Below are positions 36,582-44,559 of a stretch of 64,000 nucleotides of DNA, in pieces. The position numbers and the translations under genes were made by a program. This stretch comes from F23-D06 sp045132055. Its GTDB lineage: Bacteria; Bacteroidota; Bacteroidia; Bacteroidales; WCHB1-69. The notes under the pieces are model-generated. The model had not been told where the DNA came from. It saw nothing but the letters and a program-made list of their open reading frames with translations, and searched no databases. The stretch lies in contig JBGURP010000033.1 in assembly GCA_045132055.1 (NCBI GenBank), positions 325,610-389,609 on the forward strand, written 5' to 3'. The stretch's first letter is position 1, and each line of letters opens with the position of its first letter.

Positions 36582-37142
36582 TTACCAGTTCTGCATGTAT
36601 TTTTTGCAAAGCTTCACGCACGCGAGCACACAGGGCACGTACAGCTCCATGGTGGCCATGCAGGAGAGCGAGCAAACGAACCAGCAGTCGGTGTTGTCCA
36701 ACTTGCTCATGTCAATGGCGCTGCGGCCTTGCAGGGAGTCCACCACGTTGCCTATGCGGGGCAAGGCGCTGGTGGCGCATTCAGAACAGGGTGACTCGCT
36801 GTATTGCAATGAAATGCCAGGGCGGTCAGATTCAATGTCTTGCTGTGCTTTAAGCAGCACCTCCTTGAAATGCTCGAAATAGTCAGCGTCAAGGCTTGTG
36901 AGCCGTTGGAACTCCGCGAAGTCGTTGTGTTGGCACGCCGCTAAGAACTTCTGCGGGTGCTTCTGATACGCCGCGTCGCACGCCGACCAAAATTCGGCAG
37001 ATAATTGTTCCGCCTCTTGATAGTATGAAGCGAATTCCACATTTGTTTTTTCGGTTTTTTCTTTGTCGCAAGATGCAACCATGAAGCTGATAACAGCTAT
37101 TAACAGGAGAGTGCCTGTTGCACTTAATAAAATCTTTTTCAT
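36582..37142 (-). CDS. Cysteine-rich lipoprotein, function unknown
   Basis: A 186-residue predicted lipoprotein: signal MKKILLSATGTLLLIAVISF, lipobox MVASC with Cys near residue 25. The first half is helical and acidic. Beyond the lipobox I count ten Cys, eight of them in the last about 65 residues: CSEC, CWFVCSLSC, then CVLACVKLC near the C-terminus. I recognise no family. It lies 54 bp after a secreted thioredoxin-like protein gene with a CPTC motif in the same operon, so it may be a disulfide-rich client of that protein. Start ATG 37142 is preferred over one 18 codons upstream that would overlap the previous stop region and hide the signal peptide. Confidence 0.75.
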   Translation of the reverse strand: MKKILLSATGTLLLIAVISFMVASCDKEKTEKTNVEFASYYQEAEQLSAEFWSACDAAYQKHPQKFLAACQHNDFAEFQRLTSLDADYFEHFKEVLLKAQQDIESDRPGISLQYSESPCSECATSALPRIGNVVDSLQGRSAIDMSKLDNTDCWFVCSLSCMATMELYVPCVLACVKLCKKYMQNW

Positions 37143-37196
37143 TGGTTTGTTTGTTTTAATGATTAAAAAATGTTTTTGGTTTTGTGGATGATGCAT

Positions 37197-38594
37197 CTAA
37201 TCCAGCCTCAGTTGTTTGATGTAATCTTCTATTTCGTTGTATAATAAGTCTTTACGAATTACTTTCTTGTCTTTGTCCAGCAGGAACATGTAGGGGATGG
37301 TGCGGGTGTCGTAGAGTTGGTTGTCCTCTATGGATTGGTCGAAGTTCCAGCCGTGCAGATAACTCGGGTTGGCTTCGGGGGACTTCAGGTAGTTGGCCCA
37401 TACTTGGGCGTCGTCCTCAAAATACACTGTGAGTACTGTGAGGTTCTTTTTGGCGATGGCAGAGTTGAGAGCAGGGTAGTTGGCCATCTTTCCGCGCACT
37501 TCGCGACAGGTCGGGCAGGTGGGATGCTGCAGGTAAAGCAGCATGTAATCGCATTGGATGTCATATAGGGAGGTGGTGTCGCCATTGCCCATCACGATGC
37601 GGAAGTTGGGCACTTGGTCGCCCTCAAGGTTCTTGTTGATCATACCCAGTTCACGGCTGCATCTCCGCTGGCGGTTTTCGTCCAAGTTGGGGTAGGTGAG
37701 GATGTTCTGCAACATCTTGATGTAGGTGTGTTCCACTTTGTAGGGTGAGATGTTGCTGCCCAGAATCTTCTCCACCTTGTCGTAAAACAGGTACAGCGAC
37801 TGTTCGTTGACGCGGGCGGCGTTCAGCGCAGCCACCACAAAGGTGTCTAGGTCTTTGCGGTCAAGCTGATAGATGATGTTGCAAAAGTCCTTGATTTTGT
37901 CATCTCCAATGGGCGTGAGAAAGATGCGCGGGTCGTTCCAGGGGAAGTGGTCGAAATAGTGCTCCACTATGTACTTCTGGTAGAGATCGCGGTTCTGATA
38001 ATACTCTTGCGGCATCTCGGGAATGGATCTGGCCAGTTCCACGATGGAGCTTAACAGCAATCCGCTGTTCTCTTTGCATACGGCAATCTGGTAGTCATCC
38101 TGCGCCTTGTTGATGCGTCTGGCCTTGGCGGTCAGTGAGTCGGCAAGTACACGCAACATGTACTGCGGCATGCTTGCCTGAGCAGTGGCAAACTCCTGGT
38201 CCAGCGCGCTGAGTTGGCGTCGGAAACTTTGGATGTGGGAGATGTACTCCACGTTGTGCGTGTTTTCCACACTGTTTTGGTAAATGACGGTGTCCTCGCT
38301 GATGATGACCGAAAATTTCTGGTTCTTGTTGTTGGAAATCAGAAAAGATCCGACCTTGGTGGTGTCGCCGATAATCCAATAGAATCCGGGTTGCAGCGAC
38401 TGCTTTTCTTTGAATGTCACTTCTGTACTGTAAGGTTGTGTGAAGGAGACAATCTGCTTTTTGTCAGGATTGAAAGATTCAATTCTGACGGAGTCATATT
38501 GTGCAGATGAGATTTTAACCTTTATCTCCATCTGGGCTTGAGTAGAAATTATGCCTGCAATAATCAGAAGGAGTGACAGTAGCGTTTTTTTCAT
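37197..38594 (-). CDS. Secreted thioredoxin-like protein (DUF5106/TlpA type)
   Basis: A 465-residue protein with a signal peptide (residues 1-20, ISTQAQ). An N-terminal beta domain (DUF4369-like, about 22-110) and a helical middle (DUF5106-like, about 120-310) follow. The C-terminal thioredoxin-like domain has YLQHPTCPTCREV at about residue 355 and the cis-Pro loop TRTIPYMFLLDKDKK (about 435). The CPTC active site is intact. It lies 20 bp downstream of nnrDE and upstream of the Cys-rich lipoprotein gene, forming one transcription unit. A periplasmic oxidoreductase or isomerase is likely. Confidence 0.87.
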   Translation of the reverse strand: MKKTLLSLLLIIAGIISTQAQMEIKVKISSAQYDSVRIESFNPDKKQIVSFTQPYSTEVTFKEKQSLQPGFYWIIGDTTKVGSFLISNNKNQKFSVIISEDTVIYQNSVENTHNVEYISHIQSFRRQLSALDQEFATAQASMPQYMLRVLADSLTAKARRINKAQDDYQIAVCKENSGLLLSSIVELARSIPEMPQEYYQNRDLYQKYIVEHYFDHFPWNDPRIFLTPIGDDKIKDFCNIIYQLDRKDLDTFVVAALNAARVNEQSLYLFYDKVEKILGSNISPYKVEHTYIKMLQNILTYPNLDENRQRRCSRELGMINKNLEGDQVPNFRIVMGNGDTTSLYDIQCDYMLLYLQHPTCPTCREVRGKMANYPALNSAIAKKNLTVLTVYFEDDAQVWANYLKSPEANPSYLHGWNFDQSIEDNQLYDTRTIPYMFLLDKDKKVIRKDLLYNEIEDYIKQLRLD

Positions 38595-38614
38595 TGTTCT
38601 GTTGGATTGATAAA

Positions 38615-40204
38615 TTAATCAGATTCTTTTGGCTCGGAAATGTTTAATTTTTGGTATGCGGCCGAGAAATACTGTGGCAGATCGGAGGCGATGAGCGTGC
38701 GTGGCGAGTGATCGCGCGCGTACAAGTCGCCGGCAAGTCCGTGAACAAAGACGCCGAGCAGGGCGCTTTCAACGGGCGAATATCCTTGGGCCATGAGGGA
38801 CAGGAGCAATCCGGTGAGCACGTCGCCGCTGCCGGCGGTGGCCATGCCCGCGTTGCCAGTGGTGTTGACAAACTGCTTGCCATCAGGCAGTGAGATGACG
38901 GTGTGGCAGCCCTTCAAGATAAGGATGATGCCGTATCTTTGGGCAAACTGTTGGGCTTTTTCCAATCGGTCGAAGTCGTCCGAACTGGGTCCTGCCAGCC
39001 GCTCGAATTCTTTCCAATGGGGCGTGAGGATGCTGTATGGGGGCAGATAGGCCAGCCAGGTCTTGTTCTCCGACAGGATGTTCAGTGCATCGGCATCGAA
39101 AATGACAGGCGCGTGGATTTCGTCAAGTAGGTTTTTGAGCACGTTGACCGTCTGTCGGTGCATGCCGATACCGGGGCCTATGGCGATGGCGTTGATGTCC
39201 TTTTGCAGCGTGGACCAGTCGAGCTCGCTGATGTGGCTGTCGTCGGTATCAATGTTCAGGATGGCCTCCGGCAGTCTGGCGGGGAGGTGGCGCGCGGCCA
39301 GCGATGCGGTGTGCACGGTGACTTTCCCTGCTCCGCCGCGGAGTGTGGCGGTGGCGGCGAGGATGGCGGCGCCGGGCATGGCCGGGCTGCCTGCGATGAG
39401 CAGCCCGTGACCAAATGTGCCTTTGTGGGCGTATGGCTGCAAGGGTCTCAGGATTTCGGCAATGGATGCCGTGGTGAGAAACTCACGTTGCCAGTCCAAA
39501 TCTGGCGGTGGGTACATCCCGATGTCCATGAGCTGCATTTCGCCACAAAACGGATAGGCTTCGGGCAGGAAATAGGCCATCTTGGGATACTGGATGCTGA
39601 GGGTCAGGTCTGCCATGACTACTGCAGAATCTGCTGGTGTGTGCATGTCGGACCACAATCCGGAAGGCGTGTCGATGGCAATCACCATAGCCTTCGAATC
39701 GTTGATGACCTTTATCGCTTCGGCGCAAATTCCCTCTATCGGTCGGCTCAGGCCTATTCCGAAGATGGCATCGATGATGAGTGTGTCAGCATGCGGAGTG
39801 TCCGTGCCTTTAGGATCGAAAATGGTCAGCGTTGCGTGGAAGTGTTGGCTCGTAATCTCTTGCCAGCGGTTGAGGTTGGCGTCCATCTCGGGCGTGTGGC
39901 GGGCGTTGTCGCCTTGGCATAGCACGACCTGAATGGGAATGTCTTTGTTCAGACGCTCCGACAAGATGCGGGCGATCACCAAGCCATCGCCGCCGTTGTT
40001 TCCCGTACCGCAGAAAATACGGATGTCGGAGAACGGCTTGTGCTTCATGAGCTCGGCGATTGCTTCGGCGCACTTCACACCAGCACGTTCCATCAATTGT
40101 AAGGATGGGATGGGTTCGTGCTCCATGGTATATTGCTCGCAGGCGCGCGTCTGCGCTACGGTCAAGATACATGGCGGGGCTTGTGGTGAAGTGGCGTTGT
40201 GCAT
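38615..40204 (-). CDS. nnrDE: Bifunctional NAD(P)H-hydrate epimerase/dehydratase
   Basis: Repairs damaged NAD(P)H: the N-terminal YjeF-N epimerase (about 20-220, CGTGNNGGDGLVIAR) interconverts NAD(P)HX epimers, and the C-terminal ribokinase-like dehydratase (about 240-529) uses ADP. Dehydratase motifs are AHKGTFGHGLLIAGS, AIAIGPGIG and NAGMATAGSGDVLTG, the last with Ala where Gly is usual. 529 residues, typical of the fusion. ATG 40204 follows the TATTTTTG box at 40227-40234; a frame open 66 codons further upstream overlaps radC and is not used. Confidence 0.94.
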   Translation of the reverse strand: MHNATSPQAPPCILTVAQTRACEQYTMEHEPIPSLQLMERAGVKCAEAIAELMKHKPFSDIRIFCGTGNNGGDGLVIARILSERLNKDIPIQVVLCQGDNARHTPEMDANLNRWQEITSQHFHATLTIFDPKGTDTPHADTLIIDAIFGIGLSRPIEGICAEAIKVINDSKAMVIAIDTPSGLWSDMHTPADSAVVMADLTLSIQYPKMAYFLPEAYPFCGEMQLMDIGMYPPPDLDWQREFLTTASIAEILRPLQPYAHKGTFGHGLLIAGSPAMPGAAILAATATLRGGAGKVTVHTASLAARHLPARLPEAILNIDTDDSHISELDWSTLQKDINAIAIGPGIGMHRQTVNVLKNLLDEIHAPVIFDADALNILSENKTWLAYLPPYSILTPHWKEFERLAGPSSDDFDRLEKAQQFAQRYGIILILKGCHTVISLPDGKQFVNTTGNAGMATAGSGDVLTGLLLSLMAQGYSPVESALLGVFVHGLAGDLYARDHSPRTLIASDLPQYFSAAYQKLNISEPKESD

Positions 40205-40226
40205 GGTATGTCTTACTTTGAGGCTG

Positions 40227-40234
40227 CAAAAATA
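40227..40234 (-). promoter_or_regulatory. -7 promoter element of nnrDE operon
   Basis: TATTTTTG on the minus strand, 22 nt before ATG 40204, in the gap after the radC stop. Confidence 0.65.
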
Positions 40235-40239
40235 ACAAT

Positions 40240-40950
40240 TTATAACATTCCTTCTTCGGCGAAGCTGAAGTAAGCGTCCTTGTGCAGGATGATGTGGTCG
40301 GTGAGATGCAGGTTGAGAAGGTTCGCTGCATCCCGGATCTGTCGTGTGAGAGCCTTGTCCTGTGAGCTGGGGCGTACGGAACCCGAAGGATGGTTGTGGC
40401 ACACAATCAGGTGCGTGGCCTCTAACATGACGGCTTCCTGGACGATGAGGCGGATGTCCACGGCGGTGTTGTGGAGACCTCCTCTTCCCACTTGCTCGAT
40501 TTTGAGTATCTTGGAGGCTTGGTTCAGGAAGATGACCCAGAACTCCTCATGCGTCAGCATGGCTATCTTGTCTTGCATCACCTCAACGACATCCGAGGTG
40601 AGATGAATATGCTTGGCTTGCGTGACGCGTTCCGACCGCATGCGTTTGCACAGTTCGAAAGCAGCCAGCAGGGTAGTGGCTTTGGCTTGCCCGATGCCGT
40701 TGGTCTCGGTCAGTTGAGGCAATTTCCGTTCGGCCAGGATATTCAGTTGGTTGTCACACGAAGCGAGCAGGCGTTTGGCAACATCCACGGCACTTTCCCG
40801 GGCCGTGCCTGTGCGCAGCAGAATGGCGATGAGTTCCGCGTTGGACAGTGCCGACGCACCTCGGGCCGCGTATTTCTCGCGGGGACGGTCCTCTGCACTC
40901 CATTGCAGGATAGTCAGTCGTGAATCTTGCGGGTGGTATTCGTGACTCAT
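40240..40950 (-). CDS. radC: RadC family JAB-domain protein
   Basis: A 236-residue RadC/YsnA-type protein. An HhH-like N-terminal part (LPQLTETNGIGQAKATTLLA at about 85-104) precedes a JAB1/MPN-like domain with the JAMM metal motif HNHPSGSVRPSSQD (about 183-196). Metalloprotease-like chemistry is expected from the motif, but the biological role of RadC is unsettled. The ATG shares its A with the TAA of the upstream DUF58 gene (TAATG), implying translational coupling. A frame open 33 codons upstream lies within DUF58 and is rejected. Confidence 0.93.
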   Translation of the reverse strand: MSHEYHPQDSRLTILQWSAEDRPREKYAARGASALSNAELIAILLRTGTARESAVDVAKRLLASCDNQLNILAERKLPQLTETNGIGQAKATTLLAAFELCKRMRSERVTQAKHIHLTSDVVEVMQDKIAMLTHEEFWVIFLNQASKILKIEQVGRGGLHNTAVDIRLIVQEAVMLEATHLIVCHNHPSGSVRPSSQDKALTRQIRDAANLLNLHLTDHIILHKDAYFSFAEEGML

Positions 40951-41885
40951 TACACCGTATGTTCCCGCTTGAGCAGGTAGGGGAGCAGAATCTGGTCGAA
41001 GCCTTGGGTGATATCCGCAGGGACCAGATCGATCTGGTATTGTCCGCATTTCACCTTGATTTCATGGAAATAGTTGTGAATAGCAGACTGGTAGAACTCA
41101 CGAATGTTATTGGCGTGTACCTTCACTTCGTTGCCGCTCTCCATGTCCACGAAACGGTAAAGCCGGTTTTCGAAGGCAAAGTCGTACTCCAGACTGCGGT
41201 CAAAGGTGTGAAATACCAGCACTTCATGCTTGTTGTGACGCAAGTGCCCCAGGGCCAACATGAGCTCGTCCAAGTCTTTTTGACTCTCGAACATGTCGCT
41301 GAAGATGATTACGAGTGACCTGCGGTGGATTTGCTCGGCAATTTGATGCAGGGTGTCTGTCACTCTTGAGGTACGGTGCACATCCGTGCCAATGGGCTGT
41401 AAGATTTTCTCCAACTCACGGTAGATCATCTTATGGTGCGCATCCCCGCCACGAGCGTGCGTGTGCAGGTCCAACTTGTCGGAGAAAACGCTCAATCCCA
41501 CTGCATCTCGCTGGCTTTTGAAAATCTGCATCAGGACAGCGGCCGCATATACGGAGAAGAAAATCTTGTTAGGGGCGGCCAAGGAATATTTGTCCCGAAT
41601 CGGGAAATACATGGACGATGAGTTGTCGATAATGAGATGGCAGCGGAGATTGGTCTCCTCTTCGTACTGCTTCACAAAGAGCTTGTCGGTCCGGGCATAT
41701 AGTTTCCAGTCGATGTGGCGGATGGGCTCTCCCGTGTTGTACTGGCGATGCTCTGCAAACTCCACGGAGAAGCCGTGCATCGGACTCTTGTGCAATCCGG
41801 TAATGAAACCCTGAACCACCTGCTTGGCTACAAACTCAATGTGGTCGTACTGCGTTACCTTGGTGAGGTCTATCGTATATGCCAT
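40950..41885 (-). CDS. DUF58 domain-containing protein
   Basis: A 311-residue cytosolic protein. It has the DUF58 signature near residue 65 (GEPIRHIDWKLYARTDKLFVK) followed by a vWA-like fold with LIIDNSSSMYF (DxSxS MIDAS) at about residue 90. DUF58 genes usually neighbour MoxR ATPase and Bat vWA genes; here the only vWA partner in the window is the BatA-like gene at 18.8-20.9 kb. ATG 41885 follows the TACTTTTG box at 41909-41916. It is coupled to radC by a 1-nt overlap. Confidence 0.92.
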   Translation of the reverse strand: MAYTIDLTKVTQYDHIEFVAKQVVQGFITGLHKSPMHGFSVEFAEHRQYNTGEPIRHIDWKLYARTDKLFVKQYEEETNLRCHLIIDNSSSMYFPIRDKYSLAAPNKIFFSVYAAAVLMQIFKSQRDAVGLSVFSDKLDLHTHARGGDAHHKMIYRELEKILQPIGTDVHRTSRVTDTLHQIAEQIHRRSLVIIFSDMFESQKDLDELMLALGHLRHNKHEVLVFHTFDRSLEYDFAFENRLYRFVDMESGNEVKVHANNIREFYQSAIHNYFHEIKVKCGQYQIDLVPADITQGFDQILLPYLLKREHTV

Positions 41886-41908
41886 ATCATCACTTCTTAA
41901 AGGGTGCG

Positions 41909-41916
41909 CAAAAGTA
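41909..41916 (-). promoter_or_regulatory. -7 promoter element of DUF58-radC
   Basis: TACTTTTG on the minus strand, 23 nt before ATG 41885. Confidence 0.62.
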
Positions 41917-41948
41917 TGATTTTTATGCGTGCGCTCCATAGCACCCGC

Positions 41949-43598
41949 TCATTTTACGGTGAATCTGTCCAGTGCCTCCTGAAATGCCGTACTGAAGCGG
42001 TAAGAATACGGATCGTCGTCAAAAAGCTGGTCGTTGGAGAATAAAATGGGAGCCTTGCCCTTTTCGTAGAATAAAACAGCCGGATAGCGGCTAACCCTAT
42101 CGGAAATGTAGCATGGATATCGGGTAGTCCTGTCCGTGTCCAGATAGTAGAAGTCGTATGGACGCCTTACGTACTGTCTGACATCTTTGTTTAATTCACG
42201 TTCCTGCAAAGCCCCCGGAATAAAAGCATGTAGAATGTCCAAATGAACCTGTTCGGGGTCCAGATTGTCCATGGTCTGCAAAAGATAATGGGCGCAGGCT
42301 GAACACTCCAGATTGTTGTGGAGGATGACTACGTGCTTGCCAGCGGGCAGCTGATCGAGCGAGGTCAGCTCGTGACGGTTGTTGTAGAAGAATGCTTCAG
42401 AGGCAATCCCCTTGTTTTTGAAACGCATGATCCTGATTTTGATGATTGGGTCGTGCTGCCTGAAGTATTCTTCCTTGAGAAGATGGTATTCTTCAGCCGT
42501 CAGATCCTGCCATGACAAGTCGCAGTCAGCGGTGATCTCAACCAATCTGTCATTCCAGCCTGTCTGAACAAGAGCCTCCAAGGGCTCCAGTATGTTGAAA
42601 GGGAATCTTCTTTCTGTAAATTTGTAGTCCTTCGGACATTTGCGAGCGTAGAGGCTGGACTCGCCGATAGAATCTGCAATGGCAAACATGGTGGCTGACT
42701 TTTGGGAACAGGTGTCGTATTGGGTGTAGAAGATTAAGTATCGTCCGTCAATGGGAAATGCCATCTTGAGATATGAGTAATTGAAAATCCGGTCTTGGGT
42801 GGCGTAAATACGTTCCACACCGTATGGTACACTCAGACTTTTCCGGATGTATTCGTCCTCGAAGGGATGCCAGCAAGGGAGATTCAGCAGGATGTCCTTC
42901 ACCCAGGTGCCGTCAAGATGGTATTGGCTCAGAATCGGGTACTTTGTGCTTAAAAAGTAAAGATTGTTTTCATTGTGAAAAAGATAGCGGTTAGGACCAG
43001 CCTGTACCACATGTGGGGCTTCGTAAGACAATTCCCTCACTAATATCTCTTCCTTGGTTTTCGGGTTATAGCGGAACCATTTGTAGCCGGTATCATGATC
43101 TTCCTCCAAATAATAGATGAATCCTTGATGCAGATATACGGATTTCACGTTAGGATGGTCGATTATGGTGTCGGGCTCAAATTCCAGTGACGACAATCTA
43201 TGATACAGGATGATATGATTTTGCACACTTATCACGCACTGGTCTCCATTGAAACTGAAATCGTTGATCCAATAGTTGCAGATCATCCACTCTTTTTTTC
43301 TGAGGCTGGGTGGCAAGGGCAAATCAAATTCGAATGAGATGAGATCAGTGAGTGAAAAGGCGTAAATATGAGCCGCATAATCGTTCCCGGCATGCTGAAA
43401 CGCTTTCTGTTCTGTAAAGTAAATAATGTTGTCATGGATGCAATATTGCAAATGCGACAGGTCAGACGGCAGGGAAGAGTAGGATAGGACCACGGACGTG
43501 TCTAACTCAAAAACCTCACCTATCCAGGTCTGGCTTTGGATCGTATTTGCTGCTGACATCCAGGCTATTATGCCGATTACGATTATGCGTGTTCTCAT
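41949..43598 (-). CDS. Secreted beta-rich protein with C-terminal thioredoxin-like domain
   Basis: A 549-residue exported protein. The signal peptide ends near residue 22 (NTIQSQ). About 350 residues of repeating beta-strand segments follow (IIYFTEQKAF, YRLSSLEFEPDTIID, RYLFHNENNLYFLS), looking like a beta-propeller. The C-terminal about 150 residues are thioredoxin-like, with HVVILHNNLECSACAHYLLQ (CSAC, about residue 430) and RVSRYPAVLFYEKGK as cis-Pro loop. I cannot name a family. It lies 29 bp after the small secreted-protein gene on the same transcript. Confidence 0.8.
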   Translation of the reverse strand: MRTRIIVIGIIAWMSAANTIQSQTWIGEVFELDTSVVLSYSSLPSDLSHLQYCIHDNIIYFTEQKAFQHAGNDYAAHIYAFSLTDLISFEFDLPLPPSLRKKEWMICNYWINDFSFNGDQCVISVQNHIILYHRLSSLEFEPDTIIDHPNVKSVYLHQGFIYYLEEDHDTGYKWFRYNPKTKEEILVRELSYEAPHVVQAGPNRYLFHNENNLYFLSTKYPILSQYHLDGTWVKDILLNLPCWHPFEDEYIRKSLSVPYGVERIYATQDRIFNYSYLKMAFPIDGRYLIFYTQYDTCSQKSATMFAIADSIGESSLYARKCPKDYKFTERRFPFNILEPLEALVQTGWNDRLVEITADCDLSWQDLTAEEYHLLKEEYFRQHDPIIKIRIMRFKNKGIASEAFFYNNRHELTSLDQLPAGKHVVILHNNLECSACAHYLLQTMDNLDPEQVHLDILHAFIPGALQERELNKDVRQYVRRPYDFYYLDTDRTTRYPCYISDRVSRYPAVLFYEKGKAPILFSNDQLFDDDPYSYRFSTAFQEALDRFTVK

Positions 43599-43627
43599 AT
43601 TCTAATGTGATTTAGGGTGTTGTGGCT

Positions 43628-44125
43628 TTAAATTCTGTGGCCCAGGATGTCGGATTGTGAAATGTAGATTTTGAGATATCCCTCGCCACGGGTATTGTAT
43701 TTCCATGCTCCTTGGATAAAGTAGGTGTCCATGCCACCGCGCGTGCTGTTCCTGACCGCTATCTTCTTGCAAGTGGAACCCTGCAGAGTGCCTCGCTGTC
43801 CGTTCTCCTCGCTCTTGGCGATGATTTCATTGATGGCATCGGTGATCATTCCGCCCAGATCAATGTTGTTTGGATGGACTGGATAGTTGGTGTGTAAAAT
43901 GGTTTGTCTCGGTACACGACAGGAACTGAAGCCTGCGCCAGAGCACTCCAGCATGGCTGGTTGGATTCCGTCTTCAGACGGAACGTACATGATGTCGTTG
44001 TAAAGATTCAACCATGCCCAGTACCCGCCATTGCTCTTGTGGACGATGACAATTGGTTGATCTCCTTCAGCATAAAGGCTGACGCCCATTAAACATACAC
44101 TTAAAATCAATAATAGTTTTTTCAT
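43628..44125 (-). CDS. Small secreted protein, function unknown
   Basis: A 165-residue protein with a signal peptide (residues 1-19, GVSLYA). The mature part has three Cys (MLECSGAGFSSCRV and GSTCKKIAV) and ends in a beta-rich GYLKIYISQSD segment. No family is recognised. It precedes the propeller/thioredoxin-like gene, whose CSAC motif could act on these Cys; this is inference from position. Its promoter is about 200 nt upstream, giving a long leader. Confidence 0.75.
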   Translation of the reverse strand: MKKLLLILSVCLMGVSLYAEGDQPIVIVHKSNGGYWAWLNLYNDIMYVPSEDGIQPAMLECSGAGFSSCRVPRQTILHTNYPVHPNNIDLGGMITDAINEIIAKSEENGQRGTLQGSTCKKIAVRNSTRGGMDTYFIQGAWKYNTRGEGYLKIYISQSDILGHRI

Positions 44126-44328
44126 AGTCTTTTGTTTTTTAGATTAATATTTTGTTTGATTTCTCCACTTTCGCAGGAGAGGCAGTGCCCATGCGCGGTC
44201 AAGGCTGAAGATTGTCTAGTCTTAACAGGTTGATTGTTTCTGTCGGCTTGCTCTTTTTTTATTGCTGTTGTTTTACCTGTTTCAAAACCTCGTTGGGGTA
44301 GCCGGCCCCATCGTGTTTTTTGACAGCA

Positions 44329-44336
44329 CAAAAATA
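44329..44336 (-). promoter_or_regulatory. -7 promoter element of secreted-protein operon
   Basis: TATTTTTG on the minus strand, 203 nt before ATG 44125. Confidence 0.55.
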
Positions 44337-44527
44337 CAATCTTGAAAGTGGGTTTGTCAAGGGGTTTATGAAAAATTTTTTCTCCTTAATTATTAGTAAC
44401 TTACGAAAAATCAACACGTTGATTTAATAATTAATTGTTAAACGGTGTTGTTGAATTTGGAAGTTTTTTGCTGTTTATGAATAAAAAATTAATTATTTTA
44501 TCAAGAGGCAGGTACCTCCTTTTTTCT

Positions 44528-44535
44528 TATTTTTG
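44528..44535 (+). promoter_or_regulatory. -7 promoter element of dcp-ligA
   Basis: TATTTTTG, 24 nt before ATG 44560. Confidence 0.65.
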
Positions 44536-44559
44536 CAACCTAATTTTTAAAGTCGTATT

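Larger units (their letters stand above)
44126..44559. other. 434-bp intergenic region with divergent promoters
   Basis: It holds the long leader of the minus-strand operon (44126-44328), the minus promoter box at 44329-44336, an AT-rich stretch of about 190 bp with nothing I recognise, and the dcp promoter at 44528-44535. A 69-codon minus frame across the leader begins inside the promoter box, so it is not a gene. Confidence 0.6.

Noticed and set aside
44122..44331. 69-codon minus-strand frame in the leader of the secreted-protein operon
   Set aside because: Its first codon falls inside the TATTTTTG promoter box, so the mRNA would not include the start.
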